DNA of 64,000 nt from Hemileia vastatrix (GCA_030280995.1 JASXTE010000002.1:14274683-14338682); one strand, 5' to 3'. Positions 49,989-61,773 are shown, numbered from the stretch's first letter. The notes: a model not told the origin generated them from the sequence alone. Translations and numbers: made by a program.

Positions 49989-50584
49989 TCATTTAAAAAT
50001 GTTGGGAAGTGGTTGGAAAGCTGTTGGAAGGCTGTTGGGAGTTCATTGTGAAACCAGATTTAAATTAATTGGACAAAGATTTGGTAATCAGTTAGACCTA
50101 GGTTCAACCAAACTCAATCACAGGTTTCTTGGAGCTTGGTGATTACTTTGATTTTGAGCTGAGCACAGATTGAGCAAAGCTTGAACATATCACTTAACAT
50201 ATCATAATATATACTTTCCCATCTTGTGGAAAGAAAAATCTGATATTCGTTCTAAGAATATCTACATATATATTTTCTTGCCAAGTTGGTAACAGAAGGT
50301 TAAACTGTAGTATCTCAATTATTACACTAGACTACAAAGATATTTGATAAAGCATACAATTCAAATCAATTAATATTATTGAGATCACCATAAGTGTCTG
50401 TCCAAAGACTTACAAAAAGTATGTTAGTATCAAGACATCGTTCTAGGTAGTAGTTTCAATTTGGATTTTGAACTGACATCTAAAGCATTTTACTATTAGA
50501 CAGAAACATAAATAAGTGTAATAAGAGTGAAATTATTCTATTTTGTGATTATAATGTAACAATAAAGCACATTTTTATTGAGAA
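49949..50584 (+). mobile_element. E3a: 636-bp SNF2-end fragment of the transposon
   Basis: Starts with the same CACCACAG repeat and matches 51275-51910 closely, with small differences including an A to G change inside the terminal dyad. Similarity ends after GAGAA at 50584, where Ty3 integrase sequence begins. It holds only subterminal DNA and no gene. Left flank is ATT in Ty3 sequence. It could be a truncated insertion or a remnant of recombination between copies. Confidence 0.75.
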
Positions 50585-51274
50585 TAGGTAATTGAAGATA
50601 GATTAACAAAAATGTGTAAATTTATCCCTACCCATAAAGAGGTATCTGAAAAAGACTTGGCATTACTATAGTGGACTAAGATGATTAATACTGCTGGGTT
50701 TCAAAAATCCATAATATCTTACAGAGACCCTAAACTTACTTCTGAGTTCTGGACATCTTTGATGGAAGTATCAGGTTGGCAATTGAAATTGTCTACAGCA
50801 CACCATCCACAAACTGATGGGCTGTCTGAAAGAATGATACAGACCCTGTAAGACATGATAAGTATATATTTTGCCTTTGGATTAGAATACAAAGACAATG
50901 AGAAATTCACACATGACTGGGTAACATTAATACCTGGTCTTGAATTTTCTTATAATAGCACAACTCATTCTGTAACAGAGAAAAAACCATTTTAACTCTG
51001 GCTGGGATATGTACCAAATACCCCAGTAATTCACTTAAATAAATTAACAAGGTTAGATATACACCCTGGTACTAAATCCTTTATTCATATGAAAAAAATG
51101 TGTAGAAAGCATGAAGAAGAGTGCATTCAAAGATCATTTGAATATGGAAAGAAAAGGTGGGATAAACGTCATAAAGAATTTGAATTAAAACAAGGAGATG
51201 AATTGCTAATTTCAACACTACATTTTAACTTACAAGGTAATGTTATATAAAAGAACCCCTTTGTAGGAAACTTT
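50585..51274 (+). mobile_element. Ty3-1 fragment: integrase core, 5' half of an interrupted copy
   Basis: Plus-strand translation gives PTHKEVSEKDLALL, SIISYRDPKLTSEFW with the central catalytic Asp, and STAHHPQTDGLSERMIQTL, all landmarks of a Ty3 integrase, then GDELLISTLHFNLQGNVI, stop, KNPFVGNF. Several stops show decay. It breaks after GGAAACTTT at 51274, where E3 begins. The next residues of the same domain are found at 19824 reading left. Confidence 0.8.
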
Positions 51275-51314
51275 CACCACAGAAAATTTGGGGGGGTATT
51301 GCTAGCAATACCCC
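51275..51314 (+). repeat. Terminal inverted repeat, E3 SNF2 end
   Basis: CACCACAG start and intact GCTAGC dyad, preceded by TTT inside a Ty3 integrase reading frame. Confidence 0.85.
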
Positions 51315-52169
51315 TCATTTAAAAATGTTAAGAAGTGGTTGGAAAGCTGTTGGAAGGCTGTTGGGAGTTCATTGTGAAACCAGATTTAAATTAATTGGAC
51401 AAAGATTTGGTAATCAGTTAGACCTAGGTTCAACCAAACTCAATAACAGGTTTCTTGGAGCTTGGTGATCACTTTGATTTTGAGCTGAGCACAGATTGAG
51501 CAAAGCTTGAACATATCACTTAACATATCATAATATTCACTTTCCCATCTTGTGGAAAGCAAAATTTGATATTTGTTCTAAGAATATCTACATATATTTT
51601 CTTGCCAAGTTGGTAACAGAAGGTTAAACTGTAGTATCTCAATTATTACACTAGAATACATAGACATTTGATAAAAAATACAATTCAAATCAATTTTAAT
51701 ATTATTGAGATCACCATAAGTGTCTGTCCAAAGACTTACAAAAAGTATGTTAGTATCAAGACATCGTTCTAGGTAGTAGTTTCAATTTGGATTTTGAACT
51801 GACATCTAAAGCATTTTACTATTAGACAGAAACATAAATAAGTGTAATAAGAGTGAAATTATTCTATTTTGTGATTATAATGTAACAATAAAGCACATTT
51901 TTGTTGAGAAAATTTTTCTTCCTCCACAAACCAAAATTTACTCTATAGGCTCAAGATTTATTTTTAAGCCATAGTATTCATTTCAGTTATCATTGATTTA
52001 CTTCCAATATTTATTAAAAAGATAATAATAATACATGTGAAAGAATTATGAGCTTAGCATAGCATATGCTAAAAAGTTATTTTGTCGTTTTATTCAAAAC
52101 TGATTATTCATTTTTTGCTTCAATTCATCTTTTAACAACCACTATCTTCAGATACTATTCTTACTTAAT
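51315..52169. other. SNF2-end subterminal region (E3)
   Basis: Mirror of 45889-46743, with the GTTGGAAAGCTGTTGGAAGG-type tandem units at about 51330-51369. No ORF. Confidence 0.55.
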
Positions 52170-54598
52170 ATGTCAAGTCTCAGATGTGTTAGAAAGTTCT
52201 CAATAACAATCGATCAAATTTATATGAATGTAATTTCAAGATTTCAAAACTCACCGACCCCCACAATTTTACAGCGAGGCCATTTGAATGTTCATATTTT
52301 TGGACTATTTGAAGAAAGAAAACCAACCCTTGTCTGTAATCTTTCTCAAGTGCAGAGTCAGCACATTGGACCACTATTGGGTGACATTGGCTCTGGATCT
52401 CACCATTTAAACCAAAGAAGTGCCTTGAATCCTATGAAGCCTTTCTATTTTCATGCTTACTTGGTTCCAGTTTTTGGTAATCAGTATCAACTTTAAGGAT
52501 GCCTCTTTTCTTCAAGTACACTAATCAGTCTTGCTAAAGAAGCATTTTCTTCTGCACAAATCGATTTATGTCCAATCCTGAACTACGACTCCACTATCTT
52601 TTTTAATATCCCGCATGTAATTTTTGAAGGCTCTTTCCAAATATCTCAGAGTACTCAAGATTGGAAAGCTGATCAACTTATCCGAGGAATCAAAACAGTT
52701 CTCAAAACACATCAACTTCAAGCAATAAATTTTATGATTGACAATGAACGAATGTTAAAGGAAAAGTTGAATATCATGAGGAGGCACCAGGACAACCATT
52801 GGCTTAGAACTGGATTCGATGACTATAAAGATCAGTTTCCTAACAATCAATTGACCCCTGAAGGAAACGGGTCAATACTTGCTGATGATATGGGTTTGGG
52901 AAAGATGCTGTCAACTCTTTCTCTTATAAGTGTAACTCAAAGTGAAGCAAGACAATTCCAGGTATCAGAAAATCAAGAAGGTATTAATTGGAGTTCAGTC
53001 ACACTGATTATATGCCCACTGGCAACACTATCGAATTGGATCAATGAAATAAGTGTGCACTTTGAAGATAATGCGCTTCCTTTCAAGGTTCTTTATGGGA
53101 AGGATTGTCAAAATACTAATGTCAATGAGCTACAGGACACTGCTATTGTTTTAACGACCTATTAAATAGCTAGCCCAACGATGTCAAAAAATCAAAGCCA
53201 AAAAAAGATACCGGTGACTCAAATGCTCTTTTGGTATAGAGTTGTTTTAGATGAAGCTCAGTTAGTGCCCATTTCTATATCTAAAACTTAAAACTTAATT
53301 TTTATAATCAATTTTGATAAATATTCTTTTAGTTACATTAAAAATCCTTACTCGCAGAGGGCTCAAACAATATTTGACTTGGAATCCCAACACCGACTAT
53401 GCTTGACTGGAACTCCACTTCAGGACAGGCCCACTGACCTTCAAAGTCTCATATTTTTTCTTAGAATCGAAAATTGGCAATAAGACTGGTTATGGAAGAA
53501 TTTCCTTTTTCCAGGTTTGCAAAAAGGAAAGGCTAATTCTATTAAATCAATCAATCACTTAATGAAAGTCATAAGCCTATGTAGAACAAAGGATGCAATT
53601 TTGTCTCTTCCAAAAAAGATTCAAAGGGGGATATTGGTTCAATTAGCAGATCCATGGAGGTCTAAACTTGATGTGCTTCAAGAAGGATTCACTGAGCAAT
53701 ATGGGCCCTCCAGAAGCACTGACTTCCCTTGGGACTCATCTGAGTTTCTAAGAGAGCTGATGATTTTAAGAAAATTCTGCAACCATCCAATCTACAAAAA
53801 TCTGGATGAAACTCCAACTTTTGATTTCACCTGGCAGCATTCCGCAAAGATTTGTCATCTTATAGGCCACTTAAAAAACTTTTTGTCTGGTGAAAGGGAT
53901 ATAAATTTTCCAAAAGCTGTTATATTCTCCAACTTTTCAGACTTTTTGCAGATGTAAGTGATTCTATAATGAATTGTTTTACAAAATTGTGTTGGCTTAT
54001 TAAAAACAATTTTCTAATATTTCAAAATAGAATAAAAATGGCTTTAGATGATCACAATATTAGGTATACCCAGCTTACGGGTGAACTCAGCAGGACAAAG
54101 CGAGACAAAAATATGCATGAATTCCATTTTAATAAAAATTGCCAAGTTTTGGTTGGAACGATTCAGGCTGCAGGAGTGGGTATAGATCTCAGGTGTGCTC
54201 AAAATGTATATATAATGGTGAGCTCAATTTCTTTTATTTCATATTAAGAACAAAAATATTAAATTTTTTATATTTTCAATGTTGAAATAGGAGCCAAATT
54301 GGAATCCAGCAGTTGAGCAACAGGCTGTTGATCGGCTGTATAGAATGGGGCAGCAAAATGAAGTAAATGTTTTGAATTATTTTGTAAAAGGAAGTATAGA
54401 ATTCAGCATGTATAAGATTCAAAGGAAAAAAATGGAGCTAACAATGTAAGCCAAATTTCATTTCTATAAATTTTAATGATAATAGTAATCATTAAAATTA
54501 TGTTTTTGTTTTCAAGGCTAAGTGTCCCAAACAGTGGAAATGAGGAGTATGAGTGTGCAAACCTATTATTAAGGGAGTTTGTCAATCACTCACATTAG
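52170..54598 (+). pseudogene. SNF2-family ATPase, E3 copy (broken)
   Basis: Same six-exon layout and same genomic length (2,429 bp) as the intact E2 gene. Lesions: GKT of Walker A changed to GKM (codon 52905-52907), TAA for GAA at 53163-53165 before the DEAH motif, and TAA at 53481-53483 after ENWQ. The helicase C part (54000-54420) is still open. The 63-nt first intron that hides the in-frame TAA is conserved. It ends in TAG 54596-54598, overlapping the convergent 339-aa gene. Confidence 0.8.
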
Positions 54599-55702
54599 AG
54601 GAAGAAAGAATATCAAGGAGAGCAGGTAAATTTATGGGATTTTGAGGATTTAAAAGTCTGAGTTGTTGAGGATTTAGAGATGCAAGATATAAGGGAGAAT
54701 AACAGTCATTCGGCAAACCCCGGGGGACATGAGAAGGATTAAGGTTAGGGGATAATGTTGAAACCAAACTGATTCTTTTGTACAAGGCCAAGTCCTTTAG
54801 CACACTTCCAGAGTAGGTTGAATTATCTTGAATATCAAAGTGTTGTTGGTCAAGATATTGTGCAACTTTAGAAAAATCTTCAGACCTCCATTGCATTAAG
54901 ATACGTCTTAACGATCCATCATTATCAATTTCAGTGTCTGAACAACACTTGATGTTTGTGAAAAGGTTGTGATAAGTTTCACAATGTGGAAGTTGTTTAA
55001 GAAGTTTAATTTGGTTAACTGAATTCTAAGAATCTTTGTTATTTGAAATAAAGGTCATAAATAAAAACGGTTGAAAAAAAAGGGATTTTCATACTTTTTT
55101 TTTATTCTATATTTATGCTTTCTCACTTTGATTATTTCTTGAGAGCTATGAGAATCCTTCCCAAGTCTTAATCTATCAGCATGACCTAAAAACCAACGGT
55201 GAAGAACTCCTATTTGATTTGAGAAGCTAATTTGAGTTGAGTCAATTGGATATGCAATCAAATTATTGGTTTTTAAGGCATTGTCCCAGTGTTTAATGAG
55301 AATATTTGCCAAGACCTGGTTCCATTTGTCAAACCAATCTAGGTTCCAAGCGAAAGTTGATCCTGGGAAACCACACATGCAAAGGTGCTCAATAAAAGAT
55401 TCACGGAAAATTGGTGGAAACTTTTCCGAAACCGCTGAATTTGATTCTGGATGAGGTAGTTCAAAGGCGATGTTGCATGAATTCATGTCAAATGATGAAA
55501 ATCTGTCTAATTGCTCTTCAGTAGGGTTTTGTTTCCATCCATTTGATTCTGGTGACATATCCAAAAGTGAACAACAAAAATTGTGTATAGATCTACAAAA
55601 GTGAGAATTGAATGGAGGTAAAGTCTCATTAAAAATTCTATTAAGTGTTCGTGTGTTTGTGGGCAGGTTTTCATGAGGAAAGGAAGAGCTACTAGGGCTC
55701 AT
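54582..55702 (-). CDS. Unknown 339-aa protein, E3 copy (intact)
   Basis: Not recognised. Exon 1 55702-55127 (576 nt) and exon 2 55025-54582 (444 nt), joined across a 101-nt GTGAGA...TTCTTAG intron in phase 0, give 1,020 nt with no stop before the end. The start MSPSSSSFPHENLPTNTRTL was chosen because the second copy shares it. Features: a Trp-rich segment with CGFPGSTFAWNLDWFDKWNQ, a central Cys/His stretch (LPHCETYHNLFTNIKCCSD), QWRSEDFSKVAQYLDQQHFD, and a Leu/Asn/Pro-rich C-terminus (YLASLNPQQLRLLNPQNPIN). No signal peptide or membrane helix seen. It is divergent from the transposase and tail-to-tail overlapping with SNF2, so co-regulation by antisense 3' ends is possible. Confidence 0.75.
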
Positions 55703-56778
55703 AAAGAATTAGATTAAGAAAGTGTTCAATTAAATTAAACAAAGTGGAAGGATAAATTGTTGAGCTCCAAAACTTTATGATCAAATTTGATTTAAGGAGA
55801 AATATCGCAAAAATTAAGAATAAGAAATATTTCAACTTTATGGCATTATAATATGCATAAATTATATTTTTATATGCAATTTGAACTCAAAAGGAATGGT
55901 ATAAAATTAAGAGAATGATTATGTGATAAAAGCAGACTGATTTGAGAAATGGATTTTTTTTTCTTTTCAAAAAATTCTTCAACAAAAATAATTTGATAAA
56001 TGTGAGGCTATGCTCATTTTTTGATTACCAAAAAATTATTTTTGGTCCAATATGATAGTAATACATTTTCCATTGACTAATTTTTGTTCAACCTGAATAA
56101 ATAGACTAGAGTGTCACTTCATCACATTAATGTATAAAAATTTATACAAGGTTTCAGATTTTTTGTAATTCTTTAAGGTTTACACTTTTGTAGCATCTAT
56201 TATTTGATTTTTTTTGATTTTTTCTTTATGGAAAATTCTACCTAGTACAGACCAATTTTCAAAGTGAAAGAAATATGTTTGTGATTATTTTTTACAAAAT
56301 ATTAACCTTATTTTTGGGCTTAACTTTGATTTTTGGGGTAATTTTTTAAATAATTATGTTAAAAATATGGATTAATTTTCCTATAGCCCATAACTAAGAA
56401 TTTTTATCAAAATCAAATAATTATAGCGTAGTTAGATATAACTCAGAAGGCATTTGAGAGAAAAATAATAAAGATGCTTGTGCGTACAATAGAATTTCTT
56501 CTATGATAGAAAATATTCTGATAAACATGCATGCATTGTTGTACAAATGCAGAGAGTATACAGAATACAAATAAAGTAGACTGCATAACTTTAAATTAAT
56601 ATATAATTTATCTGATTAAAAATTAAACATTTAAAATTAAATAATTTCAACACATATTCCATCATATTCTTTTGATAAAAAAATGTAGCTTATATTAGCT
56701 AGTGCCTTTCAAAAATAGGAATACCTTCAATCGGTAACTTCCAATAGCTAACTTATTCCTACAATTATCACAATTACA
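55703..56778. other. Divergent AT-rich promoter region (E3)
   Basis: Mirror of 41280-42354. No ORF seen. Confidence 0.5.
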
Positions 56779-59398
56779 ATGCCTCCATTTTTTCATGTAT
56801 GTCAATGTCAAGATCTTGGATGTGTCAATAAAAAGAATAAAACTTCTTCTGGGTCCTTTGAAGTTGGTATGGCTTTCAAAAGCTCTAATTCTTACGCAAA
56901 ACATCAAGAGAAAAGAAATAGGAAGGCCCAGATGGTTATTTCTTCCAACAATCCACTTAACATTGGAAGTTCCAGCTCCACAGAAACAGTAAGCTGTATA
57001 TCTATAGGTAAATGTGAGAATAAAAGTCTTTATGAAGTTTCAATGATTTATTACATAGGGGCAGTTGCTATTGGCGGCAGAAGTATCTTCAACAGTCTCT
57101 AGAAACTCAAATCTTGGGGAACGGTATAGCCAAATAATTATGTGGAAGGCAGCAAAGCTTTCTCTGATTCATCATTTTAGCAAAGAAGGTTGTACTCAAT
57201 TTTTGGATGAAGAAATTAAGAAGCTCAAACTTCTAGGTGATAGTGGAATACTGGATTCTGATAGCATTGTACGCCTGATCCCACGCTTGATAGATACAGT
57301 TTTTAGTCTATTAAAGCTCAATCAATAATTTTTCACTAAAACATGCTGTCCTAAATGCTTTGCTCTTTATGAGTATAACTCTGAATCTCAACCATCTATA
57401 CTATGTTGCAATCAACCGTTTCTTTCATCATCAAAGCGCTATTTAAAAATGTTTGGAGCAGGACAAGTTGCAGTTAAATGTGATGAAAGGCTGTATTTGA
57501 TGGAGGAACATCAAGAATATGTAAAATACTTATCTCTTAAAACATTTCATCACCATTCTTTTATCGACTGGCTTAAGGAAAAGATCAAACTGTTCAAATT
57601 TGAGCTTCTGATTGAGAAGAAAACCCCTGTGGCAGAAAGTGTAGAGTGTGATTTGATGAAGGATGTTTGTGATGGTTCAATTTGGAAAAACTTTCTCATA
57701 ACCACTCCAGCTCTGGATAGCAATGATGATGAATATACGATAACTTCAGGCAACTTAATGTTTACTTTATATGTCGACTGGTTTAGGCCTGGTGGCAATA
57801 GGATTGGAGGTCATCAGAAGTCTGTAGGCAATATTATGATGGTGTGTATGAACCTACCTCAAGAAGATAGATACAAAATGGAAAATCTTTTTTTGTATGC
57901 TATTATACCTGGACCAACAGAACCCACAAGTGAACAGCTTAATCACCTTCTAAAATCAGTGGTTAATGATCTACAAACTCTATGGGATGGTATATTGATT
58001 GAAAAGACACATCTTTATCCACAAGGCCGGAAATTAAGAGTTGCATTGTTCTCTTTGATAGGTGACATTCCTGCAATAAAAAAATTGGCTGGCTTTTCGA
58101 GTCACTCTGCAAGAATGTTCTGCTCTTTCTGTATTATCTCTAAAGATGAAATTAGTGAAAAGAATGTGGGAAATTTTTCATTACAGAATCATGAGGATCA
58201 TATGTGCTGGGCAACAAAGTAGAAAAATTCTAAGTCACATTGGGAGAGTGTATCAATTGTTCAGAATCATGGGGTACAATGGAGTGAGCTGAATAACCTT
58301 GAATATTGGCGTCCAACTGAATATTGCTCAATTGATGTTATGCATTCACATATGCTTGGCAACCTAAAAGATCACGGTCTAAGCTATTTTTAAATCCAAA
58401 ATTCAGCAAAAGATCTAGAAAGAAAGCTGGAAAAGGATAAAAATTGGCATGTAAGAATAGAAGATTACGATTTCTTTTCTGATACTTCACTGCACAAACA
58501 TTCACAAAAACGTAGAAGTAGCTTAAGCACCACAAATAATGATGATGATGATATAGGACACACAAGACAGCACAAGCGGCAAAGACTTACGAGTTCAAGA
58601 CAGTCATCAAGTCATCATGGACTAGATAATGAAGGATTGGGAAAAAATTGATCAAGAAGCCAGAGTAGGTCATCCAGCTCCAAATATATTCCTCCATGTA
58701 GCGATTTGGCCTCAATACAGTCTCACAGCAGTGACAGTAGGAATTAATTGTATAACTTAAGGCAAAGGAGCATTAGCATATCACAGAGTGAAGGATCTCA
58801 CTCATCAAATGAGACAGCTAGAGATGAAGAAAATAAAAGGAAAGGTAAGGAGAAAGAAAATGAAGGTAGTAGTAATCCACTAATCACAGCAGCAGAGCTA
58901 CAGGTTGTATGGAAGATGATTGATCAAGTAAGAAGACCTTCCTGGCTAACACAAGTTCCAAAATCAGTAGGATCTAAAAAGGCAGGATCCCTCAAGGCAG
59001 CAGAATGGCACATGCTGTATACTCTCTACTTCCCTTTGTCACTTATACCCCTTTGGTTTGAAAAATTTAAAGAATCTGAATCTTCAGCTTCCTCAGCTGA
59101 TAAACCAAGAGAATATTATCTTCTCAAGTCACTTGTAACATTATGCTCGATAACCAATTTTTTGACATTAAAAAATATACAGACTAATGAGCTTAAAGAT
59201 CTAGATCAATTTCTGTTAGAGTATCGTGAGTGCCTTGAAGAGGGTTGAAAGAATATTAATGCAAAGCCAAATCTGCATATCACTCAACATTATCCTGAAA
59301 TGATAAAGCGTCTTGGTCCACCATCAGGTACAGCTACTTGGTCTGGAGAGCGGGTGAATCATATATTATCTGAAATTCTAAAAAATCACCATCCACGT
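56779..59398 (+). pseudogene. Plavaka/CMC-type transposase, E3 copy (stops, cut at 59398)
   Basis: Exon 1 56779-56988, then the large second exon from 57059. The core Tnp2 segment 57449-58222 is open and retains TLYVDWFRPGG, IIPGPTEPTSEQ, GDIPAIKKLAGFSSHS and FCSFC. It lacks the E2 stops after DTVFS and KDEIS, but has its own (TAA after LKLNQ, TAA after LSYF, TGA after GLGKN, TAA after RN). It shares TAG after CWATK and TGA after CLEEG with E2. The copy ends inside the donor of the last intron, where another element begins, so the C-terminal exon is missing from this side. Confidence 0.82.
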
Positions 59399-59626
59399 TG
59401 TAGACAATCCTATAGTACTAGCTATAGGCCTTGACCAAGGATTTGGAGAAAAACCAGAGAGAAAATCCCCTGTCCCTTTAGAAAAATAGAGTGAGATTTA
59501 CTTGCTAAAGTAAGTTGGTTCCTGTTTTGCTAAAGACCCCTTTTCAACATACTTGACTGCTTGATGAGCCAAGAAAGTAGTCCCCAGATAGACTACCAGA
59601 TCAAAGAACTGAAATGTAGAACAATG

Positions 59627-59729
59627 TCCACACTAGAGACAGCAAAGATACTTGATGTAGGCTGCAAATCCACACCAGAGACAGCAATAATACTTGCTAT
59701 AGCTTGCAAGACTATAACAGAGAAAACAG
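59627..59729 (+). repeat. 42-bp tandem repeat, about 2.5 copies
   Basis: Units at 59627-59668 and 59669-59710, each TCCACAC(T/C)AGAGACAGCAA... ending CTGCAAA or TTGCAAG, and a partial third from 59711 (ACTATAACAGAGAAAACAG). Confidence 0.75.
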
Positions 59730-59989
59730 TTTCCAAAGTTAAGTTAAATGAAGAACTCACTTGCAACAAACACAGCCGATTGTGGCCAGAAAACAGTGAA
59801 AACTGAGTGAGGAACAATGAGATCACCTCCGGATGGTTGTATGATGATTAAGGTTGACCCAAACTGTCTTATTCACTATGTACACACAGACCACTAACTA
59901 AGAGCCCATGCGCACCCACCAATCTGGCACCTGTACCTGCCAGATTGCATAAAAAACCCTCCTGGAGCGCTCACCAACCTCCTAAAACA

Positions 59990-60013
59990 GAGGCGGGGGG
60001 GCCGCCCGACGTC
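59990..60013. repeat. GC-rich 24-bp inverted repeat, left half
   Basis: GAGGCGGGGGGGCCGCCC followed by GACGTC; exact reverse complement of 62364-62387. Confidence 0.85.
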
Positions 60014-60419
60014 AGAGATGCCGCCTGAAGCGGCCCGGCCTCCCTGAAGCCAGAAAACCAACAAAAACCACTAATCTACTTAGAAAAATTAGCTACAACT
60101 ACTAAAACCTTTAAACCACAGAATTTCACTATAACAACATTGAGGCATGAAATATAGAGAAAAATTAGCTCTATCAAATGGTACTAAGCACTTAACCCTA
60201 AGACTTAAGGTTAGCCCGTAAAACACAAAAAACAAAATTAAACAGCAATCTTTTATAAATGAAAAATGAGGAAATGACCCCTTAAAACTCAGAATATAAA
60301 AAATGTCTACAGGACATAAAATATAGAGAAAAACCAGGGCTATCCAATGATAGTACCCACATAACCGCAGACCCGATATCCACGGAATAAAACCAGAAAA
60401 ATACCAAATTCCTTAACAG

Positions 60420-61180
60420 ATGTCAATTAAGACATGCACAAACAGTGCCAAATCACACAACAAAGGCCCCTGTCAATGTTGGAAGACCACATCCTCCCTC
60501 CAATTGAGAATGTCCGCATTCTTTCTTCATCCAACCACCATGTTTAACCTCCTTTCCAAATCTGCCTCTGAAATGGGCCCCTGCCAATCCTGCATCAAAA
60601 ATAATTTAATCTGCGCCATAACACCACCTGTTCATCCATACATAACGTCCTGCAAAGTCTGCCACTCCAGAAAGATGACCTGCCACAGACCTGGTCCACT
60701 TTCTTCTACAACAGATTCACCTCCGCCTCAACCTGGTCCTTCTTCTGCCAGCACCAAAAGATCTAGGCCATCCATCCTGATACCCAGATTAATCAAAAGG
60801 ATCCACCCTTCCCAGAAGAGTGCCACAACCCATAAAGCAACTAGTTCCCCCATCCCTGGTCCATCTGATGGTAAAGAACATTCATTCCTTCCTTCAACTT
60901 TAAAACTGATAACTTCTCAGTTACTTCCTCTTCTGATAGTGATGATAACAATGTAGGATCCATTGCACCACCAACACCAACGCACTTGCCCACTATCAAG
61001 GCCAAGTTCCAACAACACACATCTCAACAGAAACAACTTCTGCTTCACTATTTCCAATCCACTCCTGCTAGAGATCCACAGGACATTGAGAACAGAAGAC
61101 ACCTCATTCACCAGTTCAAGGCTAATTCTGAACACTTCATTTCATCTCTTGCTTCACTCTGTAATTCCACTAGTACTTGA
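60420..61180 (+). CDS. Zn2Cys6-like protein 1 (236 aa)
   Basis: Exons 60420-60870 and 60921-61180, split by a 50-nt GTAAAG...CTTCTCAG intron, give 711 nt. A later ATG at 60540 is an alternative start. Residues near 53-90 read CQSCIKNNLIC, then 12 residues, then CKVCHSRKMTC: C-x2-C-x6-C-x12-C-x2-C-x6-C, the spacing of a fungal Zn(II)2Cys6 cluster. After it come a Pro/Ser-rich linker (DSPPPQPGPSSASTKRSRPS), an acidic Ser/Asp stretch (SSSDSDDNN) and a Gln-rich helical tail (KAKFQQHTSQQKQLLLHYFQ). Family use would be sequence-specific DNA binding, but the cluster is not N-terminal and the host element is unknown, so a structural (gag-like) role is possible. Confidence 0.6.
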
Positions 61181-61239
61181 GTTTGATTCAGAAAAGAAAA
61201 ATTGACCACACCCTCTATAGGATTTAACCACAAACAACC

Positions 61240-61773
61240 CTCAGTTTTAAGTCTTGGGGGACCATCCTCATTTTATAGTCTTGGGGGACTCAAAAAACCT
61301 CAGTTTAAAGTCTTGGGGGACTCAAAAACCTAAACCATAAACCCAGAGCAAGAGATCAACCACATTAAGACACAGAGAAAAAACTAACATTCTGGGGTAA
61401 CTGTGAATAGAGCAGCCAGCCCATCAATTACCCCCAAACTTGCCTTTGCTAAATTCGGAGGCTCCCCCTGTGGATACCCTCCACCAATCTTTCAAAACAA
61501 CTCCAACAACAAAAACTTTTCCCTCAGCTTATAGTTTTGGGGGACTTACAACCCTCATTTTAAAGTCTAGGGGGACTAACACAGTGTTCAGTTTAAAGTC
61601 TTGACAGACTACTTCTTGACAAAATCTTGAAACCAGCCAGTTTAAAGTCTTGGAGGACTAACAGAAACCAGATTTCAGTCTAAAGTCTTGATGGACTGAC
61701 TTGATACCATAGCTTTTTCAGTTTAGAGTCTTGATGGACTGATAAAATTTCCAGTTTAGAGTCATAGAGGACT
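61240..61773 (+). repeat. Ten-copy AGTTTAAAGTCTTGGGGGACT-type array
   Basis: Copies begin near 61242, 61271, 61301, 61525, 61557, 61591, 61638, 61676, 61718 and 61752. Constant parts are AGT(T)TAAAGTCTTG and GGACT; the middle varies (GGG, ACA, GAG, ATG). Spacing is irregular, 28-220 bp, with unrelated sequence between. It lies between the two Zn2Cys6-like genes, in the presumed leader of the second. Confidence 0.85.

Larger units (their letters stand above)
38660..59398. repeat. Giant palindrome 2 (arms about 8.1 kb, spacer 4.5 kb)
   Basis: Arms are 38660-46783 and 51275-59398, two copies facing each other by their SNF2 ends. The spacer holds a Ty3 remnant (46784-49948), end fragment E3a (49949-50584) and another Ty3 piece (50585-51274). 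Together palindromes 1 and 2 cover E2 except for about 440 bp around 38222-38659. Confidence 0.85.
51275..59398 (+). mobile_element. E3: SNF2-end part of a third copy, interrupted at 59398
   Basis: 51275-59398 is the reverse complement of 38660-46783. It starts with the CACCACAG inverted repeat, preceded by TTT, and runs through the SNF2 gene, the unknown 339-aa gene and most of the transposase. It stops after CCACGT at 59398, where TGTAGACAATCC, an LTR-like start, begins. The copy is therefore probably interrupted by a later insertion rather than deleted, and its remainder may lie beyond 64000. Confidence 0.8.
59399..60419. other. 5' region of the inserted element
   Basis: No convincing gene. 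It holds a 42-bp tandem repeat (59627-59729), a GC-rich block at 59985-60055 in an AT-rich setting, and a GCATAAAAAA TATA-like site near 59947-59956. It may contain an LTR; its 3' boundary could not be placed. Confidence 0.45.

Noticed and set aside
1..59398. The palindromes as pure assembly artefact
   Set aside because: The arms differ by many substitutions, private stops and indels, so they are distinct copies. A wrong spacer orientation by assembly remains possible and is listed as such.
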